A stretch of 6,768 nt of DNA from Pseudomonadota bacterium. GTDB lineage: Bacteria > Desulfobacterota > Syntrophobacteria > Syntrophobacterales > Syntrophobacteraceae. Position 1 is the stretch's first letter, and each line of letters opens with the position of its first letter. This document shows, piece by piece, positions 1 through 5,974 of the stretch. The position numbers and the translations under genes were made by a program. The stretch is from positions 1 through 6,768 of the forward strand of contig JAEZHY010000132.1 of assembly GCA_023416335.1 (NCBI GenBank), written 5' to 3'. The notes beneath the pieces were generated by a model that had not been told where the DNA came from, searched no databases, and worked only from the letters and a program-made list of their open reading frames with translations.

Positions 1-74
1 AGGCTTTAACGTTGCCTGGGTCCGGAGGACAAGAGGCTTCGCGTAGAATTACCAGTCCCTCTTGCCTGCGGCAC

Positions 75-97
75 GGGCAACCAAAACCACGTTGCCC
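75..97. repeat. Small perfect hairpin GGGCAAC/GTTGCCC
   Basis: GGGCAAC (75-81) and GTTGCCC (91-97) form a perfect 7-bp inverted repeat around a 9-base loop. It lies in the non-coding stretch at the left end of the window, beyond the 3' end of the tupA-like gene. Its function is unknown. It could belong to the same block of intergenic repeat DNA as the neighbouring palindrome. Confidence 0.4.
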
Positions 98-127
98 TTG
101 TCACCCACAGTTTGGTTCCTGGCGCGA

Positions 128-160
128 GACGGTGGGCATGATGAAGCGCTGTGCCCATCC
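128..160. repeat. Imperfect palindrome of the GGTGGGCA repeat family
   Basis: GGTGGGCA (131-138) can pair with TGCCCATC (152-159), seven Watson-Crick pairs plus one G-T, around a 13-base loop. The left arm lies in GACGGTGGGCATGAT (128-142), which matches 14 of 15 bases of GACGGTGGGCACGAT at the very end of the window (6754-6768), and its core recurs in the hairpin at 6688-6716. This points to a dispersed intergenic repeat. It lies about 110 bp beyond the tupA-like stop codon and could fold in that transcript, but no T-run follows on the minus strand, so I do not call it a terminator. Confidence 0.6.
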
Positions 161-183
161 TGCAACCTTATCCTATTGTTTTC

Positions 184-213
184 TTTCGTGTATTTCGTGC
201 CTTTCGTGGTTAA
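184..213. repeat. Short tandem repeat, TTTCGTG every 9 bp
   Basis: TTTCGTG occurs three times at exact 9-bp spacing (184-190, 193-199, 202-208), followed by GTTAA. On the other strand it reads as CACGAAA units. This is the style of widespread intergenic repeat that, when mistranslated, gives short Thr-Lys-Gly or His-Glu-Gly strings. A spurious minus-strand reading frame here does give such a string (TTKGTKYTKE). There is no sign of coding use. It separates the tupA-like gene from whatever lies to the left. Confidence 0.6.
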
Positions 214-269
214 GGGTTTTGTTTCTGCATTTTGGTTGCGGCTCTGCTGCCCCAAGCTCTTTCGTTGTT

Positions 270-1127
270 CTAGTAGACGTACTTTTTCGCGTATTCGGCG
301 TCGTTGTAAAGCCCTTCGCCGAAACGGTCTTTTCCGAAGTCGCGGATTATTTTCTGTCCTTCATCGGAGGCGACAAAATCTATGAATTTCGCAGCCTCCT
401 TTGAACCCGGCGTCGCACCATCGGGCCCGCACAGGGCATGGTAAGTATTGACGAGGAACTTGTCTCCCTTAAACAGAATCTTGAGCTTCGGCATATTCTT
501 CCGCTCCGCCACCCAGGTGCTGCTGTCGGTCATGAAATAGCCTCCCTCGTCATTGGCGCGCTTCAGGGTAGCCGTCATGAATTGTCCGGTTACCACGTAC
601 CAGTCTCCCGAGGGAGTCAACCCGGCTTTCTTCCAGATCTCCACTTCTTTCTGATGGGTCCCGGAATTATCGCCTCTCGAGAAGAATTTCGCCTTTGCAT
701 TTGCAATCCGCGTATAAGCTCCTGCTGCGGTCTGCTCTTTGGAGATACCGGCGGGATCGTTGGCCGGACCGACTATGAAGAACTCGTTCGATCCGATCAG
801 GACGTGCTTTGTGCCCCATCCCTCTTCAAGTGCTTTCTTTTCGCCTGCCGGAGCATGCACCATGATCATATCGACCGTTTTTTCCTTCAGTGCTTTGAGG
901 GATTCCCCGGACCCGGCTTTCTTCCAAAGCAGGGTTATGCCCGTCTTCTTAGCGAACTCATTGCCCAGAACTTCGAGCAACCCCAGTTCTCCCGGACTCC
1001 CGGTGGCAAGAGAGAACCTCATCGGGCTGGTCCCATACACACCGTCATATTTTTCATCTGCCGAAACAGCAAAGCACATCGCAGCAAGCACCACTCCGGT
1101 CACCCAAAACACAAATAATCTTCTCAC
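270..1127 (-). CDS. tupA: TupA-like periplasmic oxyanion (tungstate) binding protein
   Basis: This is a predicted extracytoplasmic substrate-binding protein of an ABC importer, 285 residues, type II periplasmic binding fold. Residues 1-23 form a Sec signal (MRR, a hydrophobic core, then AVSA before DEK). The mature part has the TupA layout: an early ligand loop (LATGSPGELGLL), a KAGSGESL segment, DMIMVHAPAGEKKALEEG, FFIVGPANDPAGI and FFSRGDNSGTHQKE. These resemble TupA tungstate-binding proteins (COG2998), although the early loop lacks the TTTS string of classical TupA, so the exact ligand (tungstate, molybdate or another oxyanion) is uncertain. The start is GTG at 1127, preceded at 8 bases by GGGAG (1140-1136). 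The gene is divergent from the DUF1786 gene, and no permease or ATPase gene follows within the window. Placement near a Mo/W formate dehydrogenase supports a metal-supply role. The family call is firm; the ligand is inferred. Confidence 0.82.
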   Translation of the reverse strand: MRRLFVFWVTGVVLAAMCFAVSADEKYDGVYGTSPMRFSLATGSPGELGLLEVLGNEFAKKTGITLLWKKAGSGESLKALKEKTVDMIMVHAPAGEKKALEEGWGTKHVLIGSNEFFIVGPANDPAGISKEQTAAGAYTRIANAKAKFFSRGDNSGTHQKEVEIWKKAGLTPSGDWYVVTGQFMTATLKRANDEGGYFMTDSSTWVAERKNMPKLKILFKGDKFLVNTYHALCGPDGATPGSKEAAKFIDFVASDEGQKIIRDFGKDRFGEGLYNDAEYAKKYVY

Positions 1128-1355
1128 GTCAGTCTCTCCCTTTTCCCTTGAATGTTCCGGTACTCACAACTTCAGGTCCAAAGAAACGTTCGAGATTCAA
1201 AAGCGTGTGTCTTTTATGACATAATGCGTAGCTGAAAAACACATTGATTGTCCAGCTAAAAGTGCATACACCTTTTTCCCGTGGATTGCATATCCGCGGA
1301 TGAAGAGGATCTCTTTTCCATTTCGAATTGACTCGACACCATCGGGAGTTTCGAC
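1128..1355. promoter_or_regulatory. Divergent intergenic region between tupA-like and DUF1786 genes
   Basis: These 228 bases must hold the promoters of both divergent genes. I cannot pick out a convincing sigma-70 or sigma-54 promoter on either strand. Two inverted repeats stand out. TAGCTG (1229-1234) and CAGCTA (1253-1258) are 18 bases apart. CCGTGGAT (1279-1286) and ATCCGCGG (1292-1299) form an 8-bp stem with one G-T pair around TGCAT. TGCATA also occurs twice (1263-1268, 1287-1292). These could be operators or a leader hairpin for the DUF1786 gene, but neither matches a ModE site or Moco riboswitch that I can recognise. Confidence 0.35.
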
Positions 1356-1985
1356 ATGAGCAGGTTTCTCATGGTAGACGTCGGGGCGGGAACAATGGAC
1401 GTTCTGTACTACGACGACCGAAGCGGGATCAATTACAAGGCCGTCGTCAAATCGCCGGTGCGGTATATGAGCGAGAGGGCGGCGCAACTTCGTGGAAACG
1501 TCCTTATTACCGGCCGCGAGATGGGCGGGGGCGCCCTCGCCCGGATCCTCGCAAAGCATACGGAAACCGCCGAGGTGGTGATGACCCGCTCATCGGCACT
1601 CACAATCAGCCACGATCCCGCACGGGTACAATCCCTGGGAATTCGGATCATCGACGATGATGAGGCCCGAAGCATACCCGCGCTGGAAAGTTACACCCGA
1701 CTTCTATTGGGAGATCTTCAGAAAAACCACCTGGAGCAGATCGTTCAGGACCTGGGCGTACCATTTGAGTTCGACGTAGTCGCCATATGCGCCCAGGATC
1801 ACGGCATGCCGCCCGGGGGCGTCTCTCACCTGGATTACCGGCATAACCTTTTCAAAAATAGACTCGACCGGCAGCCTTTCCCTCACACACTTCTATACGC
1901 GGCCGATGAAGTCCCGCAAACTTCAGGCTGCGGTCCATCGTGGAAGACGCGAAAGCCTTCCTTCCCGCCGGGCGGGTTTATGTGA
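1356..1985 (+). CDS. DUF1786 protein, N-terminal fragment
   Basis: This is the N-terminal part of the broken DUF1786 gene. Residues 8-15 (DVGAGTMD) resemble the phosphate-1 loop of actin-like ATPases: an Asp followed by a Gly-rich turn and a second Asp. Further family-style features are the GREMGGGALARIL segment and an acidic IIDDDEA stretch. The last 20 or so residues, after DEVPQ at about 1917, are Gly/Pro/Ser-rich and do not look like the family, as expected for out-of-frame reading that ends at TGA 1983-1985. If the frame break is real, the product would be 209 residues and lack the C-terminal half of the ATP-binding cleft, so probably be inactive. Confidence 0.6.
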   Translation: MSRFLMVDVGAGTMDVLYYDDRSGINYKAVVKSPVRYMSERAAQLRGNVLITGREMGGGALARILAKHTETAEVVMTRSSALTISHDPARVQSLGIRIIDDDEARSIPALESYTRLLLGDLQKNHLEQIVQDLGVPFEFDVVAICAQDHGMPPGGVSHLDYRHNLFKNRLDRQPFPHTLLYAADEVPQTSGCGPSWKTRKPSFPPGGFM

Positions 1986-2431
1986 TGGACAGCGGCATGG
2001 CAGCAATTCAGGGTGCGTCAATGGACTTCGAAGCGAGGAAAAAGAGTAATATTGTCGTCCTCGATGTCGCGACCTCGCACACCGTCGGCGCGACCCTGGC
2101 GGAAGGAGAGATCGCCGGTTTTTTCGAGTACCACACATCCGATATAACTGTTGAAAGGCTTGATTCCCTGATCGTGGAACTGGTCGAAGGAACACTCGAT
2201 CACAAAACCATTCTGCGGGAAGGCGGACACGGGGCATACATTCGCAGAAAAATCGGAATGGAGTCCCTCGAAATGATCGTTGCAACCGGTCCCAAACGCG
2301 GACTCGTTGCTCACTCGATGTTGCCCATTACCTATGGGGCGCCTCTGGGCGACAACATGATGACGGGGACCGTCGGACTCCTTGAAGCCGCTCGCAGGCG
2401 CGAGGGAATGGAGCCCATAACATATCTGTAA
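1940..2431 (+). CDS. DUF1786 protein, C-terminal fragment
   Basis: This is the C-terminal half of the same gene, in a frame one base behind the first. The open frame begins after a TGA at 1907-1909, and homologous residues start at about 1916. GTG at 1940 is only the first possible start codon; no ribosome-binding site precedes it, so independent translation is unlikely. Visible segments are VMDSGMAAIQGA, VVLDVATSHTVGATLAEGEI with FFEYHTSDIT after it, a GGHGAYIR segment, and ATGPKRGLVAHSMLPITYG, which would form the second phosphate loop and adenosine-contacting part of an actin-like fold. It ends at TAA 2429-2431. It overlaps the first fragment by 46 bases. Confidence 0.55.
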   Translation: MEDAKAFLPAGRVYVMDSGMAAIQGASMDFEARKKSNIVVLDVATSHTVGATLAEGEIAGFFEYHTSDITVERLDSLIVELVEGTLDHKTILREGGHGAYIRRKIGMESLEMIVATGPKRGLVAHSMLPITYGAPLGDNMMTGTVGLLEAARRREGMEPITYL

Positions 2432-2750
2432 TTTCACCTCGATACAGTTGCCCTGGCAGGGTCGGGTAACGCCGCGATCGGTCACTCAAAGGTCATATTC
2501 CGGCTTTGCCGAACAGGTGCGTGGCCACCTGCTCTTGCCGCCCCGGTAGGCCGTGTGGTTACAGACGCTAATTCCGCAGCCACCCGGAACCACTATCCTT
2601 TTTCCTCCCGCGCCGACGCGCCCGGAGATTTCGGGCGACCCGCCGTTCCTAATTATAGTTGCCGACTCCAACTGTTACTTACAGCAACTCATTACCGAAC
2701 TCTCAAAAAATCCCTCATTCGAACCTGCCTGTCCACCTCCGGTTCGCCCC
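2432..2750. other. Non-coding stretch with several potential hairpins
   Basis: No credible gene is visible; the short open frames on both strands show no family resemblance. Possible foldbacks are GTTGCCC/GGGTAAC (2447-2453 and 2464-2470, one G-T pair), which starts 16 bases after the DUF1786 stop and could act as its 3' hairpin though no T-run follows; CAGGTG/CACCTG (2514-2519 and 2526-2531); and CGCCCG/CGGGCG (2619-2624 and 2632-2637). If transcription of fdhA starts far upstream, some of these would lie in its leader. I cannot match them to a known riboswitch. Confidence 0.35.
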
Positions 2751-2800
2751 TATATGTTTAAATTAACATATTGAAATAATTAGATAATTAGTCTAGGTTC
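2751..2800 (+). promoter_or_regulatory. AT-rich promoter-like zone upstream of fdhA
   Basis: This strip is far more AT-rich than its surroundings and sits 114-163 bases ahead of the fdhA start. It contains TTAACA (2763-2768), TTGAAA (2771-2776) and GATAAT (2783-2788), which resemble -35 and -10 elements, but no pair has ideal 16-18 base spacing. A promoter here is likely from composition and position. The exact boxes are not resolved. Confidence 0.4.
2752..2771. promoter_or_regulatory. Perfect 7-bp inverted repeat, possible operator
   Basis: ATATGTT (2752-2758) and AACATAT (2765-2771) are perfect inverted copies separated by 6 bases. The total span of 20 bp is about two helical turns, as expected for a dimeric regulator. 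It overlaps the AT-rich promoter-like zone before fdhA, so repression or activation of the formate dehydrogenase operon is a reasonable guess. The regulator is unknown. AT-rich sequence makes chance palindromes more likely. Confidence 0.4.
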
Positions 2801-2803
2801 CAA

Positions 2804-2824
2804 CATATACGCACCGCGTATGTG
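2804..2824. promoter_or_regulatory. 9-bp inverted repeat with 3-base loop upstream of fdhA
   Basis: CATATACGC (2804-2812) pairs with GCGTATGTG (2816-2824) in a 9-bp stem with one G-T pair around ACC. It starts 32 bases after the preceding inverted repeat and shares AACATAT with it (2765-2771 and 2802-2808). It could be a second operator half-site pair or a hairpin in the fdhA leader. It does not match the E. coli ModE site as I remember it. Confidence 0.4.
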
Positions 2825-2900
2825 CGCGGTCTCCAACCGAATAACCAGGAAATTTAACAGCCAGGCGAAAAGACACGATCTTTCCGGATTTATTTCGAGA

Positions 2901-2911
2901 GAAGGAGAAGG
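2901..2911 (+). promoter_or_regulatory. Ribosome-binding site of fdhA
   Basis: GAAGGAGAAGG is a strong purine-rich Shine-Dalgarno run, with GGAG at 2904-2907, 6 bases ahead of the ATG at 2914. It fixes the start just before the twin-arginine signal. Confidence 0.75.
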
Positions 2912-2913
2912 AC

Positions 2914-5900
2914 ATGGGAGTTACACGGCGTGAGTTCCTTTTCATCTCAGGCGCCATGGGTGCCGGTTTGGCACTGTCGAGCCTGGGCGTCGACATGCGC
3001 CCGGTGGTGGCCTATGCGGAGGAACTCAGTAAAATCGACAGGATCAAGAGCGCCAGGCAGACCTATTCTCTGTGCTATTACTGCTCGGTTACCTGCGGGT
3101 TGATCTGCAGCAGCGATCCGAAAACGGGCAGGATTTTCAACATCGAAGGGGACCCGGACCACCCCATCAGTGAGGGGGCGCTTTGCGCAAAGGGTGCCGC
3201 AACATACATGATGTCCGCCAGAAACGAGCATCGGTTGACAAAAGTCCTTTACCGCAAGCCGGGCGGAACGCAATGGGAACAAAAGCCGCTTGACTGGGCC
3301 CTGACGCAGATCGCAAAGAAGATCAAGGCGGAGCGCGACAAGAGCTTCATGGTCAAAAACGAAAAGGGCCAGGTGGTCAACCGACTCGAGTCGATCGCGC
3401 ACATGGGAAGCTCGAAGCTCGACAACGAAGAATGCTGGATGGTCACCACGGCGATGCGAGCACTCGGCCTAATCCAGATCGACCATCAGGCAAGGGTCTG
3501 ACACGGTCCCAGCGTAGCGGCTCTGGGAGAGTCGTTCGGGCGTGGTTCGATGACCAATCACTACAACGATATCAAGAACAGCGACTGCGTTCTGATCATG
3601 GGCAGCAATGCGGCGGAAAATCATCCCATCTCTTTCAAATGGGTCTTGCGCGCCAGGGAGCAGCGCGGCGCGAAGATTATCCACGTCGATCCCCGTTTCA
3701 CCAGGACCTCGGCACAGGCGGATCTCTACACTGCCCTGAGATCGGGTACCGACATCGCCTTCCTCGGCGGCATGATCAAATACATCCTGGACAACAACAA
3801 GTTCTTCGAAGAGTACGTAAGGGATTACACCAACGCCTCTTTCATCATCGACGACAAGTTCGGCTTCAACGACGGTCTTTTCTCGGGCTACGATCCTTCC
3901 ACCCGGAAGTACGACAAGTCCACCTGGACCCTCAAGCTGGACGCCAATGGAGTTCCCGAAAAGGACCCGACTTTCCAGAACCCGCGTTGCGTTCTGCAGA
4001 TGATGAAGGCGCACTACTCCCGGTACGATCTCGAGAAGGTCTCCTCGATTACCGGGACCCCGGTGGAAGATCTCAAGGCCGTCTACGAGATGTACTCCTC
4101 CACCGGCGTCAGGGACAAAGCCGGTACGATCCTCTACGCACTGGGCTGGACGCAGCACACCGTCGGCGTTCAGAATATCCGGACCATGGCGATCATTCAG
4201 CTTCTGCTCGGGAATATCGGTATTGCGGGCGGAGGCGTGAATGCACTGCGCGGGGAACCGAACGTGCAGGGATCGACCGACCAGGCGATACTCTCGCACA
4301 TTCTTCCAGGCTATCTGAAAGCCCCGACTGCTTCATTGGCTACCCTGGATGAATACCTCAAGAAGAATACGCCGACGACCAAGGAACCGCAGTCGGCAAA
4401 CTGGTACCAGAACACTCCGAAGTACATGGTGAGCCTTCTCAAGACATGGTACGGCGATAGTGCCAAGAAGGAAAACGGTTTCGCCTACTCCTACATCCCC
4501 AAGCTCGATGACGGGCAGGACGCCACGCTGCTCAACATGATCGACAGGATGTACGAAGGCAAAATCAAGGGCTTCACCTGCGTCGGCCAAGATCCGGCGT
4601 GCAGCCTCCCAAATGCCGGGAAGGTCCGGGATGCATTCGCAAAGCTCGACTGGATGGTGCACATCAATATTTTCGATAATGAGACGGCTTCCTTCTGGAA
4701 GGGTCCGGGAATGGATCCGAAGAAGGTAAAGACGGAAGTCTTCCTGCTGCCCGCCGCGGCGTCTATGGAAAAAGAAGGCAGCATGAGCAACAGCGGCCGC
4801 TGGCTGCAGTGGAAATACGTTGCGGAAAAGCCGCCGGGAGATGCCCTTTCGATGGGCGACATCCTCTACCGACTCGTCGTGAAACTGAAAGCGCTTTACA
4901 AAAAGGAAAAGGGAGCTTTCCCCGATCCGATCGTCAACCTAGCCTGGAACTATGCGGACAAGAACGGGATGTACGATGCGACTGCGGTCGCCAAGGCAAT
5001 GAACGGGTACTTCCTCGAAGACGTAACTGTCGGCGATAAGACTTTCAAGAAGGGGGAATGCGTTCCCGGATTTTCCTTCCTACAGGACGACGGGAAAACC
5101 TCCAGCGGAATATGGATTCATTCGGGAAGTTTCACCCAGGATGGGAAGAACCTGATCGCCCGCAGAAAGAAAGACGATCCGACGGGCCTTGGGCTCTATC
5201 CCGAATGGGGCTGGGCATGGCCGGTCAACCGCCGGATTCTCTACAACCGGGCCTCGGTGGACAAGAACGGGCAGCCGTTCGATCCCTCGCGCGCAATTCT
5301 GAAGTGGGTGGACGGCAAGTGGGTGGGCGATGTCCCCGACGGTCCCTGGCCGCCGCTGGCAGACAAGGAAAAGGGCAAACTGCCGTTCATCATGAAGCCC
5401 GACGGCGTCAGCGCCCTGTTCGGTCCGGGACTGGCGGAAGGTCCCTTCCCCGAGCATTACGAGCCTTTGGAAGGTCCTCTGTCCAAAAACATCATGTCTT
5501 CTCAACTGAGCAGTCCGGTGATCAAGATCTTCAAGAAGGAATGCGACAAATACTCCGGCTGCGATCCGAAGTTTCCATTCGTCGGCACCACCTATACCAG
5601 TACGGAACATTGGTGTACGGGGGCCGAGACCAGATGGCAGTCATGGCTCACCGAAGCTCAGCCTCAGGCATATGTCGAAATCAGTAAGGAACTGGCTGAA
5701 CTCCGCGGGATCAAGAACGGGGACAGGGTCAAGGTCGAATCTCCGCGCGGGAAGGTCGAATGCGTGGCAATGGTGACGACGCGTTTTCGTCCCTTCAAGA
5801 TCGGAGGACAGACCGTTCACCAGGTCGGCCTGACCTTCAACTACGGCTGGCTCTTCCCCAAGGACGGCGGCGACAGCGCGAACCTGCTGACTCCCACGGT

Positions 5901-5964
5901 CGGGGACGCGAACACCATGACCCCGGAATACAAAGCCTTCATGGTCAATGTGACGAAGGTGTAA
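2914..5964 (+). CDS. fdhA: Formate dehydrogenase catalytic subunit, FdnG type, selenocysteine-containing
   Basis: This is the alpha subunit of a periplasmic Mo/W-bis-MGD formate dehydrogenase, which interconverts formate with CO2, two electrons and a proton. It is 1016 residues when the in-frame TGA at 3499-3501 is read as selenocysteine; E. coli FdnG is 1015. Residues 4-14 (TRREFLFISGA) are a Tat signal, with likely cleavage near AYA (33-35). Cys54, Cys57, Cys61 and Cys91 bind the proximal 4Fe-4S cluster, and Lys93 follows as the electron-relay lysine. Sec196-His197 and Arg446 (in NALRG) sit at the same numbers as the E. coli active-site residues. Cofactor-binding segments include MGSNAAENHP, VDPRFTRT, LYALGWTQHTVG and the C-terminal GDANTMTPEYKAF. 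The frame is the same on both sides of TGA, and the text around it (DHQARV-U-HGPSVA) matches FdnG. The gene leads an operon with fdhB. W versus Mo cannot be read from the sequence. Confidence 0.96.
3499..3501 (+). other. Selenocysteine TGA codon (Sec196)
   Basis: This in-frame TGA is codon 196 and sits between ARV and HGP, the hallmark context of selenocysteine in FdnG-type formate dehydrogenases. The reading frame continues without another stop for 820 codons with full family similarity. A cysteine-containing homologue would have TGC or TGT here. Confidence 0.95.
3502..3544 (+). promoter_or_regulatory. Candidate bacterial SECIS hairpin
   Basis: TCCCAG (3507-3512) pairs perfectly with CTGGGA (3523-3528) around a 10-base loop starting CG, beginning five bases after the TGA. 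CACG (3502-3505) can also pair with CGTG (3541-3544) as an outer helix. SelB would bind such a structure to deliver Sec-tRNA. The E. coli fdnG hairpin, with bulged U and AGUCU-type loop, is not reproduced: GCTCT stands where AGUCU would be and its flanks do not pair. The position is right; the exact fold is uncertain. Confidence 0.55.
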
Positions 5965-5968
5965 GGAG
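5962..5968 (+). promoter_or_regulatory. Ribosome-binding site of fdhB overlapping the fdhA stop
   Basis: TAAGGAG joins the fdhA stop codon (5962-5964) directly to the fdhB Shine-Dalgarno GGAG (5965-5968), 6 bases before the ATG at 5975. This spacing suggests coupled translation of the two subunits. Confidence 0.75.
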
Positions 5969-5974
5969 TGCGAC

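Larger units (their letters stand above)
1..269. other. Non-coding left flank built of small repeats
   Basis: I see no credible gene in this stretch. The open frames across it (one on plus starting near 12, one on minus from 255) have no family resemblance and run over the palindromes and the TTTCGTG repeat. No tupB or tupC reading frame begins here, which matters because the tupA-like gene points this way. Whatever lies left of position 1 is separated from tupA by at least this repeat block. Confidence 0.6.
1356..2431 (+). pseudogene. DUF1786-family gene, interrupted by a one-base frameshift
   Basis: Read with one frame change, this locus encodes a protein of about 358 residues of the DUF1786 family (Pfam PF08735). 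Databases have loosely labelled the family a pyruvate formate-lyase activating enzyme, without clear support. Conserved segments lie on both sides of the break: DVGAGTMD at the N-terminus; VMDSGMAAIQG, a second phosphate-loop-like LDVATSHTVG and an ATGPKRG segment in the C-terminal half. Together they suggest an actin/Hsp70/sugar-kinase type ATPase fold. The first frame runs well to DEVP (about 1905-1916), and the homologous text resumes one base back as ANFRLRSIVEDA (from 1916). A single missing base, for example one C in CCC at 1913-1915 or one A in AAA at 1918-1920, would restore one frame. This could be a sequencing error or a real recent inactivation. The start is ATG at 1356, with GGGAG (1344-1348) 7 bases upstream. 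Confidence 0.75.

Noticed and set aside
184..213. CRISPR array
   Set aside because: The repeats are only 7-9 bp with 2-bp gaps and there are three of them; no 25-40 bp repeats or spacers exist.
12..404. Plus-strand open frame at the left edge
   Set aside because: It crosses palindromes and the TTTCGTG repeat, overlaps the end of the tupA-like gene in antisense, and resembles no protein family.
1974..1980. GGGTTTA heptamer as a programmed -1 frameshift site for the DUF1786 gene
   Set aside because: It is out of phase with the first frame (codons GGG TTT ATG), and family-like residues of the second frame already begin about 55 bases upstream, so the shift must occur earlier.
2715..2729. T-loop-like GGCAGGTTCGAATGA on the minus strand, suggesting a tRNA, possibly selC
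   Set aside because: The bases flanking the GTTCGAA loop do not form the 5-bp T stem, and no acceptor, anticodon arm or long variable arm is visible.
3499..3501. Reading the TGA as a nonsense mutation that makes fdhA a pseudogene
   Set aside because: The stop is TGA, at the exact selenocysteine position, with conserved flanks and an intact frame downstream.
3469..4299. Long minus-strand open frame inside fdhA (276 codons)
   Set aside because: It lies antisense to the strongly conserved FdnG-like coding frame and shows no family motifs; it is a shadow of GC-rich codon use.
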